DNA of 64,000 bases, taken from assembly GCA_964450955.1 (NCBI GenBank), contig CAYVFI010000012.1, positions 62,001 to 126,000 on the forward strand. The letters are read 5' to 3'. Numbering within the stretch: position 1 is the first letter of the stretch; each line of letters starts with the position of its first letter. The notes under the pieces were generated by a model that saw nothing but the letters and a program-made list of their open reading frames with translations, was not told the origin of the DNA and searched no databases. Source of the DNA: CAYNWT01 sp964450955 (GTDB lineage Bacteria; Planctomycetota; Planctomycetia; Planctomycetales; Planctomycetaceae). Positions 9,010 to 16,624 of this stretch are shown in pieces. The position numbers were made by a program, and so were the translations under genes.

Positions 9010-10320
9010 TTACAGATACGTATTGATAAGGTTCTCAATCATCTCCTGGCGTCCGCTTTGATTCGCGTCCGCTTCGCCCTTCTCAAGCATGTAAGCATCC
9101 AAATCGGCGAAGGTGCAATCACCGCTTTCGATTTTGGCTCCAATGCCACTGTCGAAGCTTGAGTAACGATCTTTCACAATGTCCGACAGTGCGTTGTCGG
9201 CTCGGATGGCAGCCGCAATCTTTAGACCGCGAGCGAACGCGTCCATGCCGCCAATGTGGGCGTGAAACAAATCGACGGGATCGAAGCTTTCACGACGAAC
9301 CTTCGCGTCGAAGTTGGTTCCACCAGGAGCCAACCCGCCCTGCTTCATGATGACCAGCATCGTTTGGGTCGTCAGATAAAGGTCCGTCGGGAACTGGTCG
9401 GTATCCCAACCCAGCAACAAGTCACCTGTGTTCGCATCGATAGAACCCAGCGAACCCTGAATCGAAGCGTACTCCAACTCGTGCATCATCGTGTGCCCAG
9501 CCAGCGTGGCGTGGTTGGTTTCGATGTTAAGCTTCACGATGCCTTCCAATCCGTTTTGACGGATGAAGTTCATGCAGGCAGCAGCATCGTAATCGTACTG
9601 GTGCTTCGTCGGTTCTTTCGGTTTTGGTTCGAACAGAAACTGACCATCAAAGCCAATCGACTTCGCGTAGTCATGAGCCATATGCATGAACTTCGCCAGG
9701 TGATCGAGTTCCCGCTTCATGTCTGTGTTGTACAGATTCATGTAGCCTTCTCGACCGCCCCAGAAGACGTAGTTCTCACCACCCAATGCGTGCGTGACCT
9801 CAATCGCTTTACGAACCTGAGCCGCCGCGTACGCGTAGACATCGGCGTTGCAACTGGTAGCGGCTCCGTGCATGTAACGCGGGTGCGAAAACAGGTTCGC
9901 CGTTCCCCACAGCAATTTAATGCCAGTGCTGTCCTGGTGAGCCTTCAGTTCGGCCGCAATCGCATCCAGATTGGCGTTCGCTTCTTTCAAAGTAGGGCCT
10001 TCCGGAGCCACATCCCGGTCGTGGAAGCAGTAGTAGTCCACGCCCAGTTTTTGAATGAACTCGAACGCAACCGCCACGCGTTTCCTGGCGTTGTCCAGCG
10101 AATCGGTTCCGTCATCCCACGGACGATTCATTGTGGGAGCACCAAACGGATCGGCTCCGTTTGCTCGAAACGTATGCCAGTAACAAACACTAAACCGCAG
10201 CCAGTCCGCCATCGAACGGCCTTCGACGATTTCCTCTTTGTTGTAGTGCTTAAACGACAGCGGGTTCTTGCTGTCCGGACCTTCGTAGTCGATCGAGGGA
10301 ATGTCAGAGAAGTAGCTCAT
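9010..10320 (-). CDS. xylA: Xylose isomerase
   Basis: Interconverts D-xylose and D-xylulose (and D-glucose/fructose more slowly) in the cytoplasm, using two divalent metals. The 436-residue length fits the class II enzymes (about 440). The catalytic YCFHDRD segment holds His100 and Asp103. WGGREGY, the metal-ligand region FLFEPKPKEPTKHQYD, KLNIETNHATLAGH and GWDTDQFP are all present. I chose the ATG at 10320 (MSYFSDIP) because it matches the usual N-terminus; an upstream in-frame start at 10416 adds 32 residues that look non-family. No xylulokinase or sugar transporter is adjacent, so the gene is a stand-alone unit with its own terminator. All catalytic residues I can check are intact. Confidence 0.95.
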   Translation of the reverse strand: MSYFSDIPSIDYEGPDSKNPLSFKHYNKEEIVEGRSMADWLRFSVCYWHTFRANGADPFGAPTMNRPWDDGTDSLDNARKRVAVAFEFIQKLGVDYYCFHDRDVAPEGPTLKEANANLDAIAAELKAHQDSTGIKLLWGTANLFSHPRYMHGAATSCNADVYAYAAAQVRKAIEVTHALGGENYVFWGGREGYMNLYNTDMKRELDHLAKFMHMAHDYAKSIGFDGQFLFEPKPKEPTKHQYDYDAAACMNFIRQNGLEGIVKLNIETNHATLAGHTMMHELEYASIQGSLGSIDANTGDLLLGWDTDQFPTDLYLTTQTMLVIMKQGGLAPGGTNFDAKVRRESFDPVDLFHAHIGGMDAFARGLKIAAAIRADNALSDIVKDRYSSFDSGIGAKIESGDCTFADLDAYMLEKGEADANQSGRQEMIENLINTYL

Positions 10321-10568
10321 CGTGTCGGCTCGTTGGGAGTATGTGTTGGCCACTGCCGTGGCGAGTTGAAATGCGTTTCGAACATGCCAGTGTACCGTCA
10401 GCTGTGTCTCCCACAATCCAGCCGCCGCAATGTCGCCAGCGTGTTTACGCAGTCCGCAAAACGTTCACACAATCGAAAAAAGATCCTGGAATCTCCGTGC
10501 AACGCCGTGGCAAAAAACCACTTGTCAGAGAGCCTTGACAGAACTCTGACTGCGGAATTTGTGGCCAT

Positions 10569-10599
10569 TTGACAGATCGGCCTAAAATGGGCATATAGT
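10569..10599 (+). promoter_or_regulatory. Candidate sigma70 promoter of nrdB
   Basis: A perfect -35 TTGACA (10569-10574) is followed by CATATA at 17 bp (10592-10597) or TATAGT at 19 bp (10594-10599). This implies a 5' leader of about 170 nt. Confidence 0.45.
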
Positions 10600-10768
10600 G
10601 CTTCACCGGGACGCGAACCACTACACCTTGGGGTTTACTCATGCCTGCAAGGCCAAATGGCCGACTAAATTGGTAGTTCAAAAAAGCCGATTTACAGCCC
10701 TCCAAGCTCGTTCACGACCGGAAAAGCAGGCAATAGAGTTAGCCCTCTTCACTAACGACTAATGAAGC

Positions 10769-10773
10769 AGGAG
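10769..10773 (+). promoter_or_regulatory. Shine-Dalgarno AGGAG of nrdB
   Basis: AGGAG lies 2 nt before the first ATG (10776) and 5 nt before the adjacent second ATG (10779). The spacing favours the second ATG. Confidence 0.6.
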
Positions 10774-10775
10774 TC

Positions 10776-11840
10776 ATGATGACCACCACCGCTGCAACAA
10801 CGGAACCAAAGCTCGCCGGGTCTCAAGCTCGCGCCCGAGCTGACGAGAAACGCCTCATCAACTGCGCCAAAGTTGATGTCAATCAGCTAATGCCTATTAA
10901 GTACGAATGGGCATGGGAACACTACCTTAACGGGTGTGCCAACCACTGGATGCCGACCGAAGTTCCAATGAACAAGGACGTCGAAATCTGGAAGAGCGAC
11001 CAGCTGACCGACGACGAACGCCTGGTCATCCTGCGGAACCTCGGTTTCTTCGCCACTGCCGAATCACTTGTTGGCAACAATTTGGTTCTGGCCGTGTTCA
11101 AGCACGTCACGAATCCGGAATGCCGTCAGTACCTGCTGCGTCAGGCGTTCGAAGAAGCTCTGCACACGCACACTTTCCACTACGTTGTTGAAAGTCTCGG
11201 CCTGGACGAAGGCGAGATTTTCAACATGTACAACGAGGTTCCGTCCATCGCGAAGAAGGACGAGTTCGAAATGGAACTCACTCGCGAGATCATGGACCCT
11301 GACTTCACGACCGAAACCTTCGAAGGTGCTCAGGCATTCCTGAAGAACCTGATCGGTTTCTACGTGATCATGGAAGGCATCTTCTTCTACAGCGGCTTCG
11401 CAATGATTCTGTCACTGCACCGCCGTAACCTGATGAAGGGTATTGGCGAACAGTTCCAGTACATCCTTCGCGACGAAGTCACCCACATGAACTTCGGCCT
11501 GGACCTCATCAACGGCATCAAAGCCGAGAATCCAGAACTGTGGACTGAAGACTTCCAGGCCCAGATGGTCGATCGCATTCGCACATCTGTCGAACTGGAA
11601 ATCGACTACGCCGCCGACTGCCTGCCACGCGGCATCATGGGCCTCAACGCCGGCCTGTTCCGCGACTACGTCCAGCACATGGCCGACCGTCGCCTGGAAC
11701 GCATCGGCCTGCCAGTCCAGTACAACAGCCCGAACCCATTCCCATGGATGAGCGAAACGGTTGACCTCGCGAAGGAAAAGAACTTCTTCGAAACGCGAGT
11801 GACTGAATACCAGTCAGGCGGAAGCCTCAGCTGGGACTGA
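10776..11840 (+). CDS. nrdB: Ribonucleotide reductase small subunit R2, class Ic type (Phe at radical site)
   Basis: R2 generates the oxidant used by the large subunit NrdA to make deoxynucleotides. The metal-site residues are Glu96, Glu127, His130, Glu200, Glu234 and His237. Where class Ia enzymes carry the radical Tyr, this protein has Phe134 (EEALHTHTF), and the first ligand is Glu instead of Asp. As I recall the Chlamydia trachomatis class Ic enzyme (Glu89, Glu120, His123, Phe127, Glu193, Glu227, His230), every position is offset by exactly 7. A Mn/Fe cofactor is therefore expected; that is inference from the family. The C-terminal tail keeps a Tyr (EYQSGG) that could relay the radical to NrdA. 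nrdA is not adjacent. The gene has its own promoter and terminator. The second ATG (10779) may be the true start. Confidence 0.93.
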   Translation: MMTTTAATTEPKLAGSQARARADEKRLINCAKVDVNQLMPIKYEWAWEHYLNGCANHWMPTEVPMNKDVEIWKSDQLTDDERLVILRNLGFFATAESLVGNNLVLAVFKHVTNPECRQYLLRQAFEEALHTHTFHYVVESLGLDEGEIFNMYNEVPSIAKKDEFEMELTREIMDPDFTTETFEGAQAFLKNLIGFYVIMEGIFFYSGFAMILSLHRRNLMKGIGEQFQYILRDEVTHMNFGLDLINGIKAENPELWTEDFQAQMVDRIRTSVELEIDYAADCLPRGIMGLNAGLFRDYVQHMADRRLERIGLPVQYNSPNPFPWMSETVDLAKEKNFFETRVTEYQSGGSLSWD

Positions 11841-11858
11841 ATTTGAGTAAGCAATCCG

Positions 11859-11890
11859 AAAGCCCGAGCATTCTTGCTCGGGCTTTTTTT
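11859..11890 (+). terminator. Rho-independent terminator of nrdB
   Basis: AAGCCCGAGCA and TGCTCGGGCTT form a perfect stem with a TTCT loop, followed by a run of seven or more T. It lies 19 nt past the nrdB stop. Confidence 0.93.
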
Positions 11891-11913
11891 GTGTACTAAC
11901 GGCACAACTACAC

Positions 11914-12666
11914 ATGGAAATCTCCGACGAAATCCGGGCTGCCATCGAAAAGCTATTTGGCGAAGTCACAGCGTGGGAACCCCATCAGTTAACACTAAGC
12001 AGCGATTTCAAAGCTGCCTTCCCCATGATGGCTGAGTTTCTCGAGTCTTGTCTTGCACTGTCCATCGACTTTGCACCTTACGATGACCCGGACCCGGACT
12101 ATTCGCTTCCAGCACGGAATCGAGTCGTTTTGTTCCACCAATCAAAGAATGGGATTGAGAAGTTCTACGTCCACCCAACACCCGAGACGCTACCGGACCA
12201 GGCAAGTGACTCGCTTTCACTCTTTCTGAGCGAACTGGGGTCTCTTCGACCCGCACCAACTGTGTTGCGAGGCTTGAACGGTAGCCAAACCGTCTCAGAT
12301 CTCGACGAGGATCTCGTAGAAGCTCTTGAGGACGAAGTCGAATATTGGGAGGAAGACGAGCCTCACTTGAAGGGCACTCTGTCACCATTCCCACTTTACG
12401 AATCCCTTCTGATTGGCACAGACGACACGGGGATTCTTGTTGTCGAATACGCGAAACGCATCTACACCGCTGCCATGGTTGGTGAAGGTGAGGTTTGGCG
12501 GAGGCTCGGTGTATCGTGTGGGCAGCACGACTCGAACATCATCTATAAATCGGACGAAATTCAGACGTTCGATCAACTTGTAGAACGGATTGCCGAGATT
12601 GCTTTGGGGAGGTTTACCCCGGATCAGAAAGAGATCTTTGAGACCGACCAGGACATCACTGTTTAA
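11914..12666 (+). CDS. Hypothetical acidic cytoplasmic protein
   Basis: I do not recognise this 250-residue protein. It has no signal peptide or membrane segment. It is acidic, with a cluster of Asp/Glu around residues 128-150 (DLDEDLVEALEDEVEYWEEDE). The hydrophobic spacing suggests a mixed alpha/beta fold. Its size and acidity recall SMI1/KNR4- or SUKH-like immunity proteins, but I cannot point to a signature and no toxin gene is nearby. It starts 23 nt after the nrdB terminator, so it needs its own promoter within a very short space or relies on read-through. The coding frame is convincing because codon use is even and no overlapping frame competes well. Confidence 0.6.
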   Translation: MEISDEIRAAIEKLFGEVTAWEPHQLTLSSDFKAAFPMMAEFLESCLALSIDFAPYDDPDPDYSLPARNRVVLFHQSKNGIEKFYVHPTPETLPDQASDSLSLFLSELGSLRPAPTVLRGLNGSQTVSDLDEDLVEALEDEVEYWEEDEPHLKGTLSPFPLYESLLIGTDDTGILVVEYAKRIYTAAMVGEGEVWRRLGVSCGQHDSNIIYKSDEIQTFDQLVERIAEIALGRFTPDQKEIFETDQDITV

Positions 12667-12829
12667 GTTCTCGTAGTTCAGACTCCGCCACTAAGCGTAG
12701 TTGGCTACCTAAAATTCCCACGCCACTGACGCATGCCGGTACTCAAACGGTTTTTGCACTACTCAGCTATGAACACACAAGTTAATACTGAGCAAGCCTT
12801 CTGACTCGAGTTCGATCCGAGGTCTTGAG

Positions 12830-14074
12830 ATGAGAACGCTGACATTGATCGCAGTGCTGGCCGTCGCGACATCGGCCCAGGAAGTCCGCGTCGTCCGTGG
12901 GATTGTCGTTGATGCAAACAACGCCCCCGTTGAGGGGGCGATTGTTGTGTTGGATCGAGCGTATCCGGCCAGGCCTGATTCCTCGGTTCTGCAGACGAAG
13001 ACCGACGATCATGGAAAGTTCGTACTAAGAGTTCCTGTTGCCGAGTTAGTCGGCCACACAGCAAAGATCCAACCAGCGACCGTTTGGGCGACGCATCGCG
13101 GGCATGGAATTGGCACGACGAATGTATGGAAACAACTTCATGCTGCCGACGGCAAAGAGAAGGAACCTGCAAAGATCACACTGACAAAGAAACACCGGTT
13201 CAAGATTATCGTCGAGAGTCCGGATGGCCATCGACTGCAGCACGTTCGGGTCCGGCCCTACGTCAGTCTTGGATCGCAGAACGCATATGACTACATGCCT
13301 CAGGGGATTGCCGATGAACTCGCCGTCACCTCTACGAGAAGCGGTCTGGCGTTGATGGCCCGAATCCGGCCTCAGAACCTAAGGTCAGTCCTGGCAGCGT
13401 CAGACCAATTCGGCATCCAGCGGTTTCAATTGGATCAGATCGCCGATAAGCGGGAACTGTTCTCACTGCGGTTTAGAGACGTCGGCACGATTGAAGGGCA
13501 GGTCGTAAGCGATAACCCAGAGTGGCTGAAGTCGATGCGGCTTTGGATCGAGTCGAACGCCGCCAAGCGTATAGAACGCGATCAGATTTGCTTTGGCCAG
13601 GGAATCGCGAGAGACATCAAAGTTGACAAGGATGGCAAGTTTCGGATTCCTGCGATGGCGGTTGGATCGCTTTCTATCTCGGCCAGTTGTGCGGACAACG
13701 TGCCGGTGTACCCACGGGTGCCACTGGACCTAAAGCTCGAGGCCGGGCAGGTTCTGAGGTTACGAATTCCCCTGGAACGGACCACCAGCGTTTCAGGCCG
13801 AATTGTTAACGCAGAAGGTAGCCCGATACGAGACGCGATTGTGTCGATTTATGGGACTAATCGAGAACAAAGTCGCAGGGTGACCACAGACAAGGAAGGG
13901 CGATACACATCCAGTGTCTTGCCTGGGAAGGTCCGGGTCCAGGTTATTGCAATCGACTGGGAGCACTCTTGGCATCAGGATCCAAGGCTTATGCAGGTTG
14001 AAGTTTCGCGGCAGAACAGCGTATTCGAGTTCGAAGATATCACCGTTCGCCAGATCGACACCCCGTTGAAGTAG
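12830..14074 (+). CDS. Exported protein with carboxypeptidase-regulatory-like domains
   Basis: The 414-residue product begins with a short Sec-type signal (MRTLTLIAVLAVATSAQ). It then has a CarboxypepD_reg-like beta-sandwich (RGIVVDANNAPVEGAIVVL...TKTDDHGKFVLRV, about residues 22-70). A second such domain lies near the C-terminus (VSGRIVNAEGSPIRDAIVSIYG...TTDKEGRYTSSVLPG, about 320-370). The middle also looks all-beta. Such domains are structural or carbohydrate/peptide-binding modules and carry no catalytic residues here. The protein probably acts in the periplasm or at the cell surface. It is convergent with the secretin-like gene, with a short hairpin between them. Its substrate or partner is unknown. 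Confidence 0.75.
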   Translation: MRTLTLIAVLAVATSAQEVRVVRGIVVDANNAPVEGAIVVLDRAYPARPDSSVLQTKTDDHGKFVLRVPVAELVGHTAKIQPATVWATHRGHGIGTTNVWKQLHAADGKEKEPAKITLTKKHRFKIIVESPDGHRLQHVRVRPYVSLGSQNAYDYMPQGIADELAVTSTRSGLALMARIRPQNLRSVLAASDQFGIQRFQLDQIADKRELFSLRFRDVGTIEGQVVSDNPEWLKSMRLWIESNAAKRIERDQICFGQGIARDIKVDKDGKFRIPAMAVGSLSISASCADNVPVYPRVPLDLKLEAGQVLRLRIPLERTTSVSGRIVNAEGSPIRDAIVSIYGTNREQSRRVTTDKEGRYTSSVLPGKVRVQVIAIDWEHSWHQDPRLMQVEVSRQNSVFEFEDITVRQIDTPLK

Positions 14075-14106
14075 TACAAGATTCGGGTCACAACAATCGA
14101 TCGTCA

Positions 14107-14121
14107 TCAGGCAAAGCCTGA
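14107..14121. terminator. Small hairpin between convergent genes
   Basis: TCAGGC-AAA-GCCTGA forms a perfect 6-bp stem followed by CCTACAAG. A related motif (GTCAGGAATGCCCGACCTACG) occurs at 15138-15158, so this may be a copy of a short dispersed repeat as well as a transcript end. Confidence 0.35.
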
Positions 14122-14131
14122 CCTACAAGAC

Positions 14132-14977
14132 TTACTGCACGAGAGACGACAGCGTCAGCGCCAGATCCTCATCAGGATCGAAAATTCGAGGCGTCAGGAT
14201 AATGAGTTCCTGTATCTTCTCAGGTACTTTCCGGCGCAGTGCGAACCGAGGTTTCTTCTGCGGCTCCGTAGACTCAAGAGCCATTGGTACCAGCACCAAT
14301 GAATCAAGGTCGTCGGGCCGGTTCGTAAGGATCGCTGAACCACTGAATGACTCGGTTTTGACAACAGGTACCTGCACCTTTCGATTCGTTCCCGGCCACC
14401 TTGCGGTCTTCACTTCGAGAATCTCAGGGTTCTGTATCGAGTAATTAAGTCGCACACGATTTCGCTCCAGGATAGTCGCGCGGATGTGGATAACCTGGCC
14501 TTCGTTGACCAGGCGAACCTTTGGCTCCAAGCCCTTGCGCGTCTTCTGGAACCCGACTACAAATGGACGCTGGACGGTGTCCCGTATCGTTGCCTTGCCA
14601 CCATCAGCAACGGTTGCCTGCGGGTTGAATAACCCGGAGACTCGTTCGCCGTTTTGCGCTGCCGTCAACAGGCGAAAGGTTTGCTTCGTATCCAAAAGCG
14701 CCGTACCAACCGGACGTCCGATTTCTGTGACAACCTGATGTGAACCAGCCTTAGTATCTTCCGGAAACTGCGGTACTGTGGTTGGAGTCTGCAGTGATGG
14801 TGTTAACTGCAGGTTCAACCCTTCGAACCGCGAAGCAGGTAACCACAGATGCCGAACCTCAACACACACCTGCCGTTCGGCCGTCGGCTGAGTGTGCTGC
14901 GCGAGGGCTGTGCCAGTCAGGATTGTTAGTAGCAAGCAACCGATGGCAGCAATTCGCGTTGGGCGCAACGTCTTCAT
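14132..14977 (-). CDS. Exported secretin-like beta-domain protein
   Basis: The 281-residue product has a signal peptide (RIAAIGCLLLTILTGTALAQ). The start at 14977 is chosen because GGAGG (14983-14987) lies 5 nt upstream; an ATG four codons earlier has no such site. The C-terminal half has the pattern of the secretin (GspD/PilQ) C-domain: VRLNYSIQNPEI, a VPVVKTESFSGSAIL strand pair, and the terminal KIQELIILTPRIF that normally ends the secretin barrel domain. There are no N-domains, and the length is far below a real secretin (over 500). I therefore read it as one of the small secretin-domain-like periplasmic proteins of planctomycetes, not a working pore. No type II secretion or pilus genes adjoin it. 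Confidence 0.6.
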   Translation of the reverse strand: MKTLRPTRIAAIGCLLLTILTGTALAQHTQPTAERQVCVEVRHLWLPASRFEGLNLQLTPSLQTPTTVPQFPEDTKAGSHQVVTEIGRPVGTALLDTKQTFRLLTAAQNGERVSGLFNPQATVADGGKATIRDTVQRPFVVGFQKTRKGLEPKVRLVNEGQVIHIRATILERNRVRLNYSIQNPEILEVKTARWPGTNRKVQVPVVKTESFSGSAILTNRPDDLDSLVLVPMALESTEPQKKPRFALRRKVPEKIQELIILTPRIFDPDEDLALTLSSLVQ

Positions 14978-14989
14978 GACTTCCTCCAA

Positions 14990-15492
14990 TCAAACAGACC
15001 AGCAACTGCGATCAGGATCGATAGTATTCAGCCACATCGTCGTGAGAAGAACGCCAGTTTCTTTCGGCAGAAACCGCCGATACGACATCCGTGAGAAACG
15101 GAAACGGGATGTGGACCGGCATCAAGCTTTGACCACGAAGTCAGGAATGCCCGACCTACGCGCCTCCGTGAGAGCATCCAACTCTGACACGACTTGATTG
15201 GCCAGATTGGCTATTGCCATAGTTAACGTTCAGGTCCAATGGTTCTTCTGCTTTTTACCTGACTGGGCACTGGCGTTTCGTCACTCGCCAACTAAGGTGC
15301 CACTTGCGGCCGTCTCCAGACCAGGTAGAGAGTCGCTGTCCGAATGGCCCCGTGACAGCTGCCCTTGGTCTTCGGGCTTTCTCAAGAACTACAAAGCTCC
15401 CTTTACGCATCGAACTTCGTTGCTTCTGAACCTCCTGTTGAGGCGGGTTCCGAAGCAGCTGGTGCAAGAATAATTTCAGAAACGTTTCCCCT
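14990..15492. other. Intergenic region upstream of the PEP-CTERM gene
   Basis: About 500 bp between divergent genes. It contains the dispersed-repeat-like motif at 15138-15158 and the hairpin at 15422-15456. I see no convincing coding frame or tRNA. Confidence 0.4.
15422..15456 (+). promoter_or_regulatory. Leader hairpin ahead of the PEP-CTERM gene
   Basis: GCTTCTGAACC (15422-15432) pairs with GGTTCCGAAGC (15446-15456) over 10 of 11 positions around a 13-nt loop. It ends 36 nt before the ATG and could be a 5'-UTR structure or an upstream transcript end. Confidence 0.3.
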
Positions 15493-16347
15493 ATGTTTTC
15501 AAGCAAGATGGGAATGACGCATTCTCTGTCATTACGTAACGCTCTGCTGGCTGGAGCTCTACTCACGTCATTTGCCACACCGACAACTGCCAAGGCGGAT
15601 CTCATCGTATGGGTGAATCCAAATGGAACCGGGCAGACACCCGACCAAAGGGGAGCTGGCGAGTGGGTCGACCTGCTTACCGACGCGGGCCACACTGTGG
15701 TTGGCCAAAGTATCGCCGACGTGACGACGCTCAGCATTACTGAACGTGCTTCGCTGGAGGCAGCGGATCTGGTCATCATCGGCCGGCTTGGGCAAGGAAC
15801 AGGAACACACATTGGGAGAGCCCCAGGGGAATGGAACTCCATATCAACAGCAATGCTGGCCATAGACCCAAGGACGATTGACAACCACGTCAGTGGCTGG
15901 GGCTGGACAACGTTTCCAAACGGGGCAAACCGAAGCGTTTCCGGAACAATTGATGTCCCAGACGATCGGGTTTTTGAGGGAATCACCGACACCGGGTCAG
16001 TCACCTATCTGACTCAACAAAGCAGGCTTGCATCACGTACCCTACTCTTGGGTGGAACCCAACTGATGACGTTTAGCAATTACTCCAACATCGCTCGATG
16101 GGAAGCAGAAAACAGTGGCGGCGTTCTGGCCGGAGACCGCATGTTCTTTGGCGCTGGCACCACGACGAATAATGATGACGGTGTGCTGGTCTACAATCTC
16201 AATGAAACTGGTGAGCGGCTGTTTCTGAATACGGTTGCCCGCTTGACAGCTGTGCCAGAACCATCGTCGGCAATCATGCTGTTGTGTGGCGGCGTCCTGA
16301 TCCTTTGGGCCCGCCGACCACGGGGCAAACTGGCTTGCAGCCGTTAG
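15493..16347 (+). CDS. PEP-CTERM sorting-domain protein
   Basis: The 284-residue exported protein has an N-terminal signal (ALLAGALLTSFATPTTAKA). Its C-terminal tail begins at residue 254 with VPEPSSA, followed by a hydrophobic helix and the basic stop ARRPRGK. This is the classic PEP-CTERM tripartite tail recognised by exosortase (EpsH/XrtA-type). The body includes a DUF-like alpha/beta region with LTDAGHTV, ADLVIIGRLGQGTGTH and a GGTQLMTF segment, resembling glutamine-amidotransferase-like folds of ThuA/DUF1080-type surface proteins but lacking an obvious catalytic Cys. It is presumably released at or anchored to the cell surface. No exosortase gene is in the window. Confidence 0.83.
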   Translation: MFSSKMGMTHSLSLRNALLAGALLTSFATPTTAKADLIVWVNPNGTGQTPDQRGAGEWVDLLTDAGHTVVGQSIADVTTLSITERASLEAADLVIIGRLGQGTGTHIGRAPGEWNSISTAMLAIDPRTIDNHVSGWGWTTFPNGANRSVSGTIDVPDDRVFEGITDTGSVTYLTQQSRLASRTLLLGGTQLMTFSNYSNIARWEAENSGGVLAGDRMFFGAGTTTNNDDGVLVYNLNETGERLFLNTVARLTAVPEPSSAIMLLCGGVLILWARRPRGKLACSR

Positions 16348-16624
16348 TTTGAGGGCATGCTGCACACCCGGTATGCGGTTTGGGTGCAGGTTCATCGACG
16401 CATGCATGCAGAACTCGCTAGCACTCAGCCTCGGAACATCGATCTCGCCAGCACTAAACTTCGAGTGTCGGCGGATTTAGGAGCACCCCGCGTACGAGTA
16501 TGGAGGCCCTTATCTTGCGAAAGGAAACGGCAGAGTTCTTGCCCAGGTAGATCGGCGGCTGGCGAAGACAACTGCGGTGGCATGTGTGTAGCATAGAATG
16601 ATCTGTACACATTGAGGTCTCGCC
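16348..16624. other. Intergenic region
   Basis: About 277 bp without a supportable gene. TAGAAT at about 16598 is a possible -10 element for the next gene but has no good -35. Confidence 0.3.

Larger units (their letters stand above)
10321..10775. other. Divergent intergenic region xylA / nrdB
   Basis: About 455 bp holding the xylA leader and the long nrdB leader. I looked for paired NrdR boxes (ACACTATATATAGTGT-like) and found only an isolated TATAGTG at 10594-10600, so I do not call one. A GGCC-AAAT-GGCC hairpin lies around 10650 in the nrdB leader. No coding frame is convincing. Confidence 0.4.

Noticed and set aside
9256..10572. Long open frame (438 codons) antisense to xylA
   Set aside because: It is the complement of a well-conserved enzyme gene; its product is Val/Arg/His-rich with no domain, and codon bias explains the open frame.
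10594..10600. Possible NrdR box ahead of nrdB (TATAGTG)
   Set aside because: Only half a box and no second copy at the expected spacing; it is better read as part of a -10 element.
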